A DNA stretch of 64,000 nucleotides from contig NC_132893.1 in NCBI RefSeq assembly GCF_030463535.1, positions 23,912,782-23,976,781 on the forward strand, read 5' to 3'. Below, in pieces: positions 47,881 to 59,988 of the stretch. Both the position numbers and the translations under genes were made by a program. Position 1 is the stretch's first letter; each line of letters starts with the position of its first letter. The notes beneath the pieces were generated by a model. The model was not told the origin of the DNA and did no database searches. It saw only the letters and a program-made list of their open reading frames with translations. This DNA is from Salminus brasiliensis (Eukaryota > Chordata > Actinopteri > Characiformes > Bryconidae).

Positions 47881-50207
47881 CTTCCTGCTACCTAAAAACA
47901 ACAAACAAGAAATCATTGCAAGCCCAATATAGCTGTAAAGTGAACCCCCCCACATATTTTTGAGCGCCTACAGCTTACATACAGTGATTTAATTGTAAGA
48001 ATAGGCAAATAAATAGTTAGATATGGTGAATGTTATATTTATATGATGATACTAATAAATAAATATATAAAAAATATAAAGTGGAAAGATAATGTTATGT
48101 ATTTCTGATAAACAATCAGTATGGAGGTTCAATTGTATTGCTTTGCCTTTTCATTTCATTTTTTCCATCATCTTATTATTATTCTCATTAACCTGCCCGA
48201 GACCTATCTGGTATAATTTCTATAAAATAAAGGCGCCCCATTCCTCTTGAGTCGGCACGAGTGTGCTTAGCCAATGGCATATGACTTAGAAACTGCCAAT
48301 TAACTCATGTCTCTTACAGAAGATCCTCTGATATCTCCACAGCTTTGTCTTTAAACACATTTCCATATGGATGAGGAGGGAAAGCATCTGCACACAGATA
48401 CTGCAGCCAAACCGGACACAATTTCATATTGCACTGGCACGGTAAGGGGGAATTTCCATGTTTACAAATGTGAGGGTCTTTGGTCTTTGAACATACGTTA
48501 TCATATGCTGGCATTAGTGAGAGGGAGAGAGCGAGATATAGAGAACGTGAGAGATCGAGAGAGAAAGAGAGAGAGAGAAATGTGTGTGTGTGTACACTGT
48601 ATATAAATTGGCAGGTTGTAATTAAATGTGCAGACCTCTCCACTATCTCCTCCTCCAGCCGTGCGCCAGTGACGCACACGCCGGCTGCAGAGAAGTGAGT
48701 CATCCAGCCCCGAGGATCACCACCCCTCCCTCTGTCTCTCCAGCCTCCCCACCCGTCCCCCCTTTACCTTTTTTCCCTCCATTCACTTCCCAACACACTC
48801 TCTGTGCCTCCAGCCCCTCTTCTCTTTCCTCCACCCTTTTTTTTTCCTCCCTCAGAACACGTTCTACCGTGCGCCCAATTTCCTTCCCCCTTTATGCATT
48901 CCTCTGGATCGCCCTCTCTCTCACACACTCTCTCTTTCACGCTGTCTCTCTCTCTCTATCTCTTTCCTCCAAATTCTACAACTTGTCCTACGTGTGCCTT
49001 ACTTTTTCCCTTTTTCCTCTCTTTGCTCTTTAAAGACAAACAGCAGTTTCTTCCCCTTTCTTTAAAAAGACAAACTGCAAAATTTCTATTTCCCATTTCC
49101 ATACATGAGGGGGTGGGGGTAAGGGGTTGTGGAATCTAAAACGCAGACAGAGGCAGCCGGGATGATGCGGCAGCTTATCTTTTCTGAACTACACACACAC
49201 ACATACAAAAAAATGATAAAGCTGATGACTTTTCACGCTTCAGCTCTCACCCCACTGCAAGGAACCCGGGAGAATGTGATCGATGGCTCCAAGTTATAGA
49301 AAGAGCGAAACAAAAGAAAAAAAGAAGTGAGGCATTATGTAGAGAAGTGTAAGAGCTCAGAAGAAGACGGCCACGGCTTGCCACAATTGCCAAACAGAGC
49401 CCTGAGTCATTATCTGACTCATAATTAATTATTACCTCGGGCTTTGGACAAAGGCTCAACCTGCCAAAGGATGACAGTGATGACAAAAACAAATGAAGCG
49501 GGGAGCAGTGACAATGCAACAAAGGTGTAACAGAGATCCAGTGACTAGACCCAGGCCAATCTTATCAGTCTGCTGCAGTGGTAAAGGCAGCAGCCTGGAG
49601 TGTTCCACTCTTCACTCCAGCTTTTAATCATGCCGATATGCTCTTACCGAGGCCATGTATGGCTCTCCGGTCATTTATAGAGCGAGTGGGAAGAGAAGAC
49701 ATTAAATTCATGACTCACGTAATTGTGTGCACCAGCCTGGTCCATTTTTCCCCTAAAAAGAGAAGTTTATCCCCCTGCAAAAAAAAAAGAAAAAAGAAAA
49801 AGCAATTTAACGCCTAACTTTGCACGGTTATCCAATTAGCTTCATCCAGCATGCAGATGTGCACAGGGGAAATACTCATGTTCTTAAGCATTTAAACACT
49901 CAAAAGAAAGCATTTCAAAGGCATGCTATGGAGGGGGGAAAAGGCGCATTGTGAAACAGAATCAATTTAGTTGTGAAAACAAAAAAAGCCAGGATGAAAC
50001 GCAGGGTGTGAAGTTCAGAGTTCAGGCAATTGACCCCATTAAAGCAGAGAGTGTGTTTTGAAAATCCTCTAAACAGAGACTCTCCAGCCTGCGCTCTGAC
50101 TCATGCGGTTCTCCATGGAGCTGGACTGGCGAGGTGGAGTGAGGTGGGGTGGGGTGGTAGACGCAGTCACAGTGAGTGCTCTCCAGTCCCCCAAACTCTC
50201 CGCTCAC
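47881..50207. other. Gene-free interval, third part
   Basis: Simple sequence at 48520-48597 (AG then GT) and C/T-rich 48640-49060. The CT-rich stretch gives long Ser/Pro/Phe frames on the plus strand that I regard as composition. 49380-49460 contains ATAATTAATTATTACCTCGG-type mixed sequence that might be conserved non-coding DNA, but that cannot be tested here. Confidence 0.35.
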
Positions 50208-50283
50208 CCTCCTCCTCAGCACCTCCTGCAGTTGTGCCACAGGGTCCGAGAAGCACCAGAAGTACCACTGCACAGCCTTCATT
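50208..50283 (-). other. Possible orphan exon
   Basis: On the minus strand CTCTGCTATTGCAG precedes 50283 and AGGAGG|GTGAGCGG follows 50208, a convincing acceptor-donor pair 76 bp apart. The open frame between starts MKAVQWYFWCFSDP and continues VAQLQEVLRR. I recognise no family. It may be an alternative first exon, a non-coding RNA exon or chance. Confidence 0.2.
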
Positions 50284-50348
50284 CTGCAATAGCAGAGGCT
50301 TTCAGATCACGACAAGCAACGAAACAGCAGCCTCCAACGCTTGTGCTA

Positions 50349-50510
50349 CACTCTTAAAAATAAGGGTGCTTCAAATGGTTCTTTGAGTGATGTCAGAGAA
50401 GAACCACTTCAGGATCCGTGAAGAACCATGTTGTATAAAGATGTGTGAGTGTGAAGAATCCTTAAATCGGTAAAAAAGGTTCTTCACACTTACACACCTT
50501 TTTAATAAAC
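50349..50510 (+). repeat. 'ACACTCTTAAAAATAA' interspersed repeat, best copy
   Basis: ACACTCTTAAAAATAAGGGT, CTTCAAATGGTTCTTTGAGT, GATGTCAGAGAAGAACCACT and AAAAAAGGTTCTTCACACTT are the standard words of this family. The GGTTCTT/AAGAACC pairs give internal inverted symmetry. Confidence 0.7.
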
Positions 50511-51199
50511 ATGGACCAAAAGTGGTCTAGGTCTATGCTGGTCCTCTTCCAGTCTACCGCTTAGTCTAGCTAGTCCTGGTCTTAGCAGTCTTGATTGGGA
50601 TTTATTGAAATAAAAAGTGCTGTAAGAGCCTCAATAAGCAGATATGAAACTAGGCCTATTCTATGCAAAGCATGAACCATTTGTTCAGTTAATTAAACTG
50701 ATTGATTACCCAGCCTTCAGTCAGCATTATAGATGCTGTGGAAGTATGCTGGACACGCTTGCTTCATTTAGACGCATCGCACAGCTGTAAGATCAGCTCA
50801 TCCTTGTGTATTTCTGCCAGCAAGAGAGGGCTGTGGGGTCACAGGGAGGGCTGCAGTGTTCGGACCATTTTATCAAAACATCATCTAAAACAACAAGGTC
50901 ACTCCTCAACAGAGGACACTACCCAATCCTCTCCGCACTCAGCCCAGACTCTTAAAAGACTGCCCACCCACAGTCAGCTCAAAGGGACGATTCAATATCG
51001 CATTTCGAGTCATGTTCTGCTTTAGGTCATTTTTTTAAGCACAAAATCAAAATGTGATATTATAAAAAAACAGATAAATCTTTAGCTACACACTTAGCAT
51101 CCATGGCCAAACGACACTTCAGCTATTAGTGTGGCCTGTGGAAAGGTTTGGGGAACTTACAAAAGAAAGTTAGAAAAGAAACAGTAACACCTGCTTTGG

Positions 51200-51700
51200 T
51201 GGAAACTTTGCATTTTCAACTCTTCTTTTCAGAAGGTCTCTAGTTCTTGGGTCATCTTTTAGGTCTATCCGCAAATGTCCTATGGTGTTTAGGGCAGGAC
51301 ACTACTTCAGTTTGTCTCCTCAGGTTGTTCACAGTGAATGCCGAGGTTTGTTTTGGATCCTTAACCTGTTTACAGCTCCAGGCTTTTAACAAATGGTCTG
51401 ACGTTTGCATCCAAGGCTTGCAGTTATTGAGTGTAATCCATTCTTCCCTCCATCTGTGCAATACTGACAGTGCCACTAAGGGCAGTACAACCCCAAATCC
51501 TGATAGATCCACCTCTATGCTTCATAGTTGGCAAGGTGTTCTTTTCATGAAATGCAGTTTATTTTCCGAATGTACCTTTGCTGATTGTGGCCCAAGACTT
51601 CTATTTTGAGCATTTCTCTCTGAAGGTTTTCTAGCTCTTTCAGACCTCAACTTCACCTCCACCTTTCTTGTTAACTGCCATTTCTTATTCACATCTCTTA
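51200..51700 (-). mobile_element. Probable decayed DNA transposon
   Basis: The 120-codon plus-strand frame through here and its antisense show no intact protein. On the minus strand AGCATAGAGGTGGATCTATC matches the order of the 'KHGGGSIM' region of Tc1-like transposases in degenerate form, followed by TGTCAGTATTGCACAGATGG. The assignment is tentative. Confidence 0.4.
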
Positions 51701-51770
51701 CAAACTAAAAGGTTAATCATGAGACATGGTGCTGTTCCAGTGATTCCCACCTTTATGTGACAACTGTATA

Positions 51771-52192
51771 CATACACTATATGTCCAAATGAAGGCATTC
51801 ATTCCTTACGTAGCTACTTTACGAAGTGCCAATGCACACACACACACAGTTTGTGTAGTCCCTGTAGAAAAGTACTATAGGACTCTCTGGAGCAGATGAG
51901 AATAAACATACTGACATCCTGTCTGATGCCACGCATGGGCTAGAGGGGTATAAAGCCTGTCAACACTGAGCTGTGTTCTCAGGAATGGACCATCCACTAT
52001 CCATTATTTTTGGGATGAGTTGGGGAGTTGAAGATGAGGTGGAGTGGTGATCATCCAACATCCTTACCAATCTAATCCTCACACAATGCTCCAAAGTGTA
52101 GGAGAGGGCCTTCCCTGGACAGTAGAGACAGTCACTCCAACAAAAGCAATGAATGAGCAGGTATTCTAATACGTCCATGTAGTATACATGAC
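51771..52192 (-). mobile_element. 'TGTCCAAATGTTTGTGGACA' repeat, copy 5
   Basis: It starts ATACACTATATGTCCAAATG and ends near CAGGTATTCTAATACGTCC. Internal GAGGGGTATAAAGCCTG, TTTGGGATGAGTTGGGGA and TTCCCTGGACAGTAGAGACA match copies 1 and 2. Near full length, no coding capacity. Confidence 0.75.
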
Positions 52193-53546
52193 ACTTTGTA
52201 ACGCTACAACTTACCATCTGTGTAACCAACCTTTACAGAGGTCTGAATGACCTCAGTGTAGGAGTTTGCTGAGTTTGCTGGAAATGACTTTCATCTCGTT
52301 TTGTAGTGGGCAGATCTGTCACGCTAATGCAGCCATAACACTCATTATAAAACATATTGCCCTAAACCAACCAGCCATCTGCTTCTCTGAATGTGACGTT
52401 CTTACACAGACTACTACAAGAGACACTGTGTTCCCTTCATGTCGTATAACAGTTACACGGCAAACAACTGTGCAGCGGCTGAGCGTTTGACTGACTAGTG
52501 CACGAATGACCTCGGAGTCTATGCATTTGTATGAGGCACACCATGGCGTGATTTGATGGATTGAATCAGGCAGTGGTAATTAAACGATTAATAGTACTTA
52601 GCTCAAGTCAGTCCATCTCCTGTGCTGGCTCCCACAGGGCCCATCATCACGGGAAAATTACACAGATGTTATCTCCCGCCTTGCCTACGCACACACACAC
52701 ACACACATACACACACAATCAGCATATAGAATAAAGCCAGTGCACGTATACTCAGATGTTCCTCATCAGCGGCATAGTGAGACAGGATAACAGCTACGGG
52801 GGATAGGGTATGTGGTACACTTCCCATGAACTGCGGCAATGGAGACTGATGTCTAAGAGGTCACATGAACTGTAACACTGCCATTCTCCATGTTTGCCTT
52901 GTATCTGCAATGGACTCCATGATCTCTACGGTCAAACGCTTGCACAGTATTTTCAGTCATTTAGAATCAATGTGAATCAGGTGTGTCCAGTGCCTGGCTC
53001 TATCAGTTAAAGGCTTTTTGTCCTGTGGTCTTCATTGTAAGGGGCATGGTTCCACTACACTCCAGGGTCTCTGAGAGGGGGAATGGTGACAGAAAGGAGG
53101 AAGAGGGAGTCCATCTGGATCTTAGAAATCTTTGCGCTCTCTAAGCGAACATGATTCCACTTTGTAAGTTACCATTCTTCCCTTAGGCGCTTTAGTGCAT
53201 ACTCACACACCATCTCCATTCATCTTCTGAGCTTTTTCTGCCTCGCTCTCTCTTGCTCTCTCACTCACTCACACACATATGCGCGCGCGCGTAACCCGTG
53301 CGCGCACACATCCAAATTCGTTCCCCTCCCTCCCTTTGGATGGATCAGAGCCTTGTAAGCTGTGGGTGTCTCGGATGAGTCACATCGGCAAATTACCCAG
53401 TTTAAAGCCTCTCTCAAATGACTTCCCTTCCAGTCGGCCGCCGCGCTGATAACCGATAACAGTTTTCATTTCCACAAGGAGTTTTGGAGGACACTTGTGT
53501 GCGCGCACGTACAACATTTTTGGCAACGCGTACGTTCGCTTGTTCG

Positions 53547-53580
<34 letters not shown>

Positions 53581-54430
53581 AGGAGAGAACGAGTGTAGAT
53601 GAGGTGAGCGCGCGCTCAAAGTAATTTGTGAACCACGTGGCTGAAAATGTGAAAAAAAAGGTGTCGAATACAGACAAATCGATGGGAAAGTGACGAAGTT
53701 CTAGATAAGCTCTTTGTTATTTTTACGAGCTCGCCTCCACCCTGATGGTGGTTTCACTCGTTTTGTCATTTAGTGGTCGGTGCCGATCGTTTAATTGTTT
53801 AATTAATTAATTAATTAATTAATTAATTAATCCCTATCGGACCGCGGAGGATGGATTTACTCATGGATTAGTTATGCCAATCATTCTAAAACATTGGCCA
53901 TAATATCGAACAAGCAGTCCTTCTGCTTCCAGCAGGGTCTCTAAAGCCCTCCATGTGTTTCTGTAGATCTTTCAGACCTAATTAATCTATCTATGGGATC
54001 ACAATGGAAATCGGCCCTCTCGCTCTTTTGTATTATTATTGACTTTAAATTATAACAGTCAGTAATCGGTTCAGTTAAATGTAAAATAAATCAGTGTATG
54101 CGTATGACTGCATTATTATTATTGTTATTTTTTATTATTATTAATTTAATTATTATTTTTGAATCCATTTGCATTACGCTTATTAGTGACCATTGGCTTT
54201 CATTCATTGTTAGCAACATTAGCTTTTTTGGACGGCACTGTGCCTTTAAGACAAATGTGGACCCGCTTGACCCTGTTTTTTTTTTTTTTTACTGTTGTCG
54301 CTGACGTATCCAAAAAGGCTTACTGCTTTTTTTTTTTAATGTTTACCACGATACCGGACTGAAACGTGAACTTGGCAACATCACATGGTGAACGTCGCTC
54401 ATCAAGCGCTGTTTTTCTCCGCCCGTTTTC
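52193..54430. other. Gene-free interval, fourth part
   Basis: No supported gene. Contains (CA)n at 52691-52720, an alternating GCGCGC block at 53281-53293, (GT)n at 53548-53577, and a run of AATT tetranucleotides at 53790-53832. Frames over the CA/GT tracts are artefacts. Confidence 0.4.
53790..53832. repeat. (AATT)n tetranucleotide repeat
   Basis: About nine TTAA/AATT units, self-complementary and so able to form a hairpin. Confidence 0.9.
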
Positions 54431-54680
54431 CGCTCGCTGCGCTAGAATTGGCTACTAGGCCATACTATGAGCGAACAGCCAATCGTAACGTAGGACACCT
54501 CCGCCACCAGCCAATCACAGCACACGGAAGCAAGGTCTGTCGCAAAACGGGTGTGGAACGAAGGAACAATGGCGCTGGATAGAGCGACGCGGCAGTGCCC
54601 TCTGCCGGCGAATCGGTTCACAGAGCCACGGTGCCTCGCATCCAGTACACTGTTCACATCCACACTGCAGCTTTCCCGAA
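54430..54680 (+). promoter_or_regulatory. Candidate CCAAT-type promoter with a short ORF
   Basis: ATTGG at 54447-54451 and CCAAT at 54479-54483 and 54511-54515 are spaced exactly 32 bp apart, about three helical turns, in a locally GC-rich island. Downstream, GGAACAATGGCGCTGG at 54563-54578 starts a 51-codon ORF (54569-54724) without known homology. The layout resembles an NF-Y-driven promoter, but no gene is recognised on either side. Confidence 0.35.
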
Positions 54681-55173
54681 ATACAGAAGCACAGGCGGAA
54701 TTTGATTCAGGGAACGGAATCTAAAATGTGACACACGTCTGAATCCATCTATTATTAAAAATCCATTTTCAATTCGTGGAGGAAATCTGAACAGGTCCAT
54801 AATACCATCATATAAACATATCCGCGTTTGTACATGTGTGTCATTTTGAGCGCTGATACAGCTTCTGTTACTAAACTCGGGTCCTAATTTTACCTTTTAA
54901 TTTTAGACGGGAGGAAAACTGTTCATTAAGGTTTATATGAAATAAATGAATGACGTGGCCTTGACGAACGTCTTTTAGTCAGAAATAACAGTGAAGTGTC
55001 CAACAGCACTTTCACTCTACGCACGTATATATATTTATATTGTATTCATTTTATTTATTTTGTATAAATTCTTGTTGGACTTCATAAGCAGATTTAATTT
55101 TACTGTAACTTAAACTGCTTTGCACTGCATTTCGACTTCACCATTTATTAATGCTGTATTAAATGTATGTAAA

Positions 55174-55231
55174 AGTATATATAAATATAATATATAATAT
55201 AAAAAAATAATATAATATAATATAATATAAT

Positions 55232-55303
<72 letters not shown>
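55174..55303. repeat. AT-rich, (CA)n and (TA)n compound microsatellite
   Basis: TATAA units are followed by about 13 CA units and then about 22 TA units. The frame reading YIYIYIY is a translation of this repeat. Confidence 0.95.
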
Positions 55304-55307
<4 letters not shown>

Positions 55308-55784
55308 TTGGAAAGATATGTATATTCAGACTGGATAGTCTATATATACTCTTAAACTGCAATACAGTATTTATGTCTAATCTACAGACATCTCTCTCTC
55401 TGTACATAAATATATATATATATATTCAGACTGGAGAGGCTATGAAACTAAAATTCCTATTTTTTAATTCAACAGATCTATCAGGTTTATTTTATAGATA
55501 CACTCAGATATACACTCATATATAGATAGATATACACAGATCTGCATTAACGTGCTGCTGGTTTACTCACTATTCCACTGATGACTGTACAAAGCCTAAA
55601 GTCTTTGTGTGACCTGTCCATTCATTCATTTTTTTCATACATACAATTAGTCTATTAGTCAGTTCGTCTGTATGCTGTGGAGGCCTTTAACGCGTCATCA
55701 CGTTCAACCTCCTGTTTTATGAAACATCACCAAGCTGCCAAATAGAGAGGCGCGTTGTTGGTGAACGCCTATAGTCTTCAGTAG

Positions 55785-55793
55785 AGAGAGACC

Positions 55794-55851
<58 letters not shown>

Positions 55852-55861
55852 GAGAGAGAGA
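55785..55861. repeat. (AG)n microsatellite
   Basis: About 35 AG units with minor interruptions. The Leu-Ser frames on the opposite strand are its translation. Confidence 0.95.
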
Positions 55862-55899
55862 CGAGGGTGATTGATCGCAGAGAACCGACGGCTCGCGCT

Positions 55900-56455
55900 G
55901 ATATGAATCGGCTCATTAACTCCGAATACGAAGCCCAGAGCTCGGACGTGATCCGTCACTGACGCGTTCAGCGCGCGCTCCCGAAGCTGACGATACAGGA
56001 GTGGTCAGCAGGACCGCAGAAAGTACACCACACAGAAACCCTGTTTTAATAAGGATCAGTACGGTAGCCTACACACCAGACCGTGCGCTGCCCCATCTAC
56101 ATGATCGTGTTTATTTAGTGCTGTAAACCACGCCACGACACACCGCCCACCGCCCACCGCGCGCGCGCACACACACACAGACGGACAGTGGACCCTCATG
56201 GCTCTGAACGGCAGAATAACCATCCACGTGCCGCATGCAGCACTCTTTCTGTGCCCCCCTCTTGCGCTGCACGCCCCCTTCTCGCGTCGCCTTACTGAGG
56301 AGCTTCAGCCGGGTCGCCCTTAGCCCCCTGCGGTTAGTGGCTGTGTTTTTGGGGGGCTGCTGCGTAACCGACACACACCTCTCAGTCCGACATTTTGGGC
56401 ACTGCCTCGCTTCTGCTGCTGAGAGACGCGACGCTTTAGCCCCCACCCAGCCAAA

Positions 56456-56514
<59 letters not shown>

Positions 56515-57465
56515 GCACACTCACTCAGGTCCGCGCGTGGGCGCCAAGCGCGGGTTCCACACCATTACGCCCGAGCCGCAGAGGGTGTGTACGCGTGCGG
56601 AGGGGGGCTTAGTCGTCCCCACAACGATCATTTGTTTCGTTTCATCTCGTGGGAGGAAAAGAGTCCTTTTATGCGCGCGCTGTCTGTTATGGCTCCTCCA
56701 TTAGGCTGCTTTGTACTTCGATGCATTAATGCACGATTCAATGTTTTTTTTTTTTGGGGGGGGGGGGGGGGGGTCCATAATAAAGGTCTACCTGTCCTTC
56801 TTCTGCGCGAGTGGTACAGTTTTAGTGTTTTAATAATAAGAACAGAACCCCCCCCCAACCCCTCCCAACCCCCGTGAAGCCACTCACTGCATACCGGTGT
56901 CCACTGCTACGCACCGAGCCAAGGGGCCTGTCTTAGGTGGATTTGAGAGGAGGTAAAGGGTTGGGGGGCTTCGACGCTGGTGGCTCTCACTATAGGAGGA
57001 TTTTGAAGGAGGGCACTGTGTTTGGGGGGGGGTTTACTGGACCTCCAAATGGCCTCTAATTCAGCAAGACTAACAAGAGGCTCATAAGAGACCAGAGGTC
57101 TTACTTATGTAGAGGTCACTTAGAGGTCCTGTAGAAACCTACCCTACCCTTCAAATAGTTCCAAAAAGAACCACGCGTGAGTGAGAGGAACCTTTCATTT
57201 GCTAAAGAACATTTACCTCAAGAAAAGGTTCCTCAAACCTTTAAAAGGTCCGACCTCAAGCAGCCTTCGCAGCGCGTGCTTGTTAGCCTACATGACCAGA
57301 AGCGCGGCTGATTGTACCGCGCCTTCATTAGAAGATCAGAACCACGGCTGATTAGAGCGCGCTCAACTCTACAGGCCCGTGATTGGATCACTAAAGCGCA
57401 CTGGTGTTTCGGGAAGCCGCCGTGACGCATGCGGCGTTTTCAGAAATCGAAATTAGATTTCCATA

Positions 57466-57498
<33 letters not shown>

Positions 57499-58260
57499 TC
57501 GTGGCTTGCAGGAGGGGCTTCAATATTCGCGCTGAGACTGATCCAATTAAACAAATCATAAAGTGAGATTGGTGGAGGTGGTGGGGGCCCGGATTCCACG
57601 CAGTGCTTTCCAGTTAGGTCCAGAATATTTATGATGAATTTCTAACCCCGTACATGGGGCAGAGAGGGAGGAGGGGGAGGGGGGGGGGCAATTGTCTCTT
57701 AAAATTGGGTAATTTACACACGCGCGCACGCACTCTCATAGGACGAGACTAAAGGCTGCCAGCAACCACTTCACCCCCACCCGATTTAGGATGCATGTAG
57801 AAGAATTGATCCAGATCACTCCTGACACAGGCCGTAAATAAGTGCAGGAGATGCGCGAGGGGGAATCACGGGGAGACAAAAGGAGCTCGGGCGCAATGGA
57901 GCGTCACGGTGGCCCCAGCCGCCCGCGTCCTCTCCGGCTGGGTTCGAGCATCTGCCCCTCCTGCCTTCCGATTCCTCCATCGCATCCCATGTCTCCTTCC
58001 TCGCCCTCTTGCTTCCAGATTCACGAGGCTCGAACGGGAATTCTGTAACGGGGCTGGGGAAGATGGGGCGGTGTGTGTGTGTGTGTGTGTGTGTGTGTTG
58101 GGGGGGAGGGGGTACGTCGCTTTAAATGCGAGCGGGTTCGTGCTTCGCGCCGCGGCTCTTAATGGAGAGGCCCGTTTCATTCATGCCGTTTCCGTTCATT
58201 CATCAGAGCGGCGGAGCGCGAGAGCGACGCACGAAATTCTTATCAATGAAGAGGATGACG
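55900..58260. other. GC-rich island upstream of vgf
   Basis: Repeated CpG, GCGC and CACGCG words make this the most GC-rich part of the window. It contains CT/CA/CG compound repeats at 56456-56512, a T-run plus G-run at 56743-56773, a 'TTCCAAAAAGAACC' repeat at 57140-57245, (ATG)n at 57465-57498, G-rich 57660-57690 and (GT)n at 58071-58099. No exon is convincing. It may include distal vgf regulatory sequence. Confidence 0.5.
57465..57498. repeat. (ATG)n trinucleotide repeat
   Basis: Eleven ATG units in a row between CCATA and TCGTGG. No open frame of interest uses it. Confidence 0.9.
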
Positions 58261-58263
58261 TCA
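58256..58263. promoter_or_regulatory. vgf: cAMP response element of vgf
   Basis: TGACGTCA is the full palindromic CRE bound by CREB/ATF. Mammalian VGF promoters are known to depend on such a site about 70-80 bases before the transcription start. Here it lies 65 bases before a TATA-like TACATATT (58321-58328) and near an E-box CACGTG at 58301-58306, consistent with the same role. Confidence 0.8.
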
Positions 58264-58320
58264 AACGCGCCGCGAGGCTTTTTCTCCCCCCTCCTCGCGT
58301 CACGTGGCCAGGAGCGCCGG

Positions 58321-58633
58321 TACATATTGGCGCTGCGCTGTCCGCGGTGCTGAACCGCAAAAAAACCCCAAAAACACACAAAAACCAACACAGCATCACG
58401 CGCCGCGCGTTCATGTGCAGCTCACAAACGACCTATTTCACATGTGCCCGAAAGAGCGAATCGTGAACCAAAGCAGGTGTGCGTTTTTTCGGGGGGGGGA
58501 AGAAACTTTTTTTCTTCTTCAGTTCTGAATGAAATTAAGGAGCGAGAGCAGCGCTTGAAGTTCACGCGTTTAGACACGAAGAGGCACACAGACGCGCTTC
58601 GGAGTTCCTGGCTGATTTCTTGCGGGATAGCAG
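58321..58633 (+). promoter_or_regulatory. vgf: vgf core promoter and non-coding exon 1
   Basis: A TATA-like TACATATT at 58321 predicts a start near 58350. The exon would end at GATAGCAG|GTGAGTGG (58633/58634), a consensus donor. It pairs with the acceptor GTCTCTTCTAG ending at 59988, giving a 1355-bp intron. The exon has no start codon in a good frame. A non-coding leader with the whole protein in a later exon is the known layout of mammalian VGF. Confidence 0.65.
58335..58354 (-). promoter_or_regulatory. vgf: RE1/NRSE silencer element of vgf
   Basis: The minus strand reads TTCAGCACCGCGGACAGCGC, which matches the REST/NRSF consensus at all its conserved positions. It lies just after the TATA-like word and would overlap the expected transcription start. 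REST keeps neuronal and neuroendocrine genes off in other tissues, and VGF belongs to that gene class. Confidence 0.85.
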
Positions 58634-59988
58634 GTGAGTGGAGACTCCACGGTTCTCTTCAAAACACCCTAAAAACGGTGAAGTATTAGAGCAGACTGGA
58701 CGTTTTGCAGAATACTGCTTTAACGTTGAGGCTGATGTGAAGGTTCTCAGCTGAGGAGTCGGTTTTCCAAGACACGGACTGAGGCTAATGCTCGACTAGA
58801 AAGAAAAAAGAGACTTTGACTGGATCTGCACTAATGCAGAGTAGGCTGTTCTAGTCTAAGACCTGGCTTTACCTGAAGGAAAGTGGTCTATCTTTGCTGA
58901 ACATCTGCAGCACCAAAGACTAGCGGGAGAACGCGAGAAGCCTGCAGCCTACATTCAGTTCCATTCCGGAGCAGAACTTCGCAATTTTTATTGGTGTGAA
59001 GCAGAATTCACTGACATTCTCGATGCCACTGCTCTGTCCTGTATCAGGAGTTAGGCTGGTGTATCCTGCATCATTTTGAGTTCATTGCAGACTGAACAGA
59101 CAAACACAGAAGGGACCATTTCCTGCGTAAAACCACCCATTCATGCGCTACGGTTCTGATTTCGCTTTTTAATGACCCTAATCCTGACAGACATACCTTT
59201 GGAGCCCAAACCGACTGTCTTTCCAACTATTCCTCGAAAATGAAGCATGTAAAGAGCGCACTGGATTCTACTGGGCTTTTATAGAGAGTAGCCTATAGAG
59301 AGTATGAGGAATATAGACTAGGTGCAAGCTGATCTGAAGGGAAGAGGATGCGCGCAATAGTCCCACTAGATCACCATTTCTCCATCTACGGTATAACGGC
59401 ACGGTATATCGTATTTGTTGAATTAGCCAATCTCGCAATAATCGGATCAAGGTGTGAAATCTGTCTTAGAAAAGTTCTATTCCGAGGAAAATGTTACAGT
59501 GCAGTGCAACACAGTGCAGGCATAGGAAGACTGGGCGCAAGGTAATTAGAAGGCGCACTGCAACTGCAGCTAGAGATCGGCTATTAACTCTGTCCTCCGC
59601 TTTTTGTGGAGCAGTGCAACCGGTTTGGGAATTCAGACGTGTTTATAATTTTATACGGTGTATTTATGTGTCATTTGTACAGACTTGACTTTCCTAAAAG
59701 TATCATAAGATGGAAATACCATCCCTAATTTACCATCTTCAATAATACAAATTACTTTACCACTTTAATAATTTAGGGTTGGTCCCTCAGACAAGCCTAG
59801 TCTTGGACTACATTATTTTTTTTGACAGATAATCTAAATCAGAATTCTGTGCAGTCAAGGCTAAATCTAGGCTTAATCCATGTCCAGGAAACTGACCCCT
59901 AATGTCAAGAGTTAATAATGACCAAGACCTATATTTTAAAGAGGTCATGGGTGTCAACACTTTCTGTTGTGGTTTTTGTCTCTTCTAG
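58634..59988 (+). other. vgf: vgf 5' UTR intron
   Basis: Bounded by GTGAGT and TCTTCTAG. It contains a 'CCTGGACACAGATT' type repeat in inverted form at 59770-59903. Small frames (up to 65 codons) here have no support. Confidence 0.6.

Noticed and set aside
48626-49139. Plus-strand frames of 111-135 codons
   Set aside because: They translate C/T-rich sequence into Ser/Pro/Leu/Phe runs; no start context or homology.
54569-54724. 51-codon ORF after the CCAAT cluster as a gene
   Set aside because: Short, unconserved as far as I can tell and not supported by splice or poly(A) signals; kept only as part of the promoter finding.
57909-58466. 185-codon plus-strand frame before vgf
   Set aside because: It crosses a GT repeat and the vgf promoter elements; GC-rich DNA has few stops by chance.
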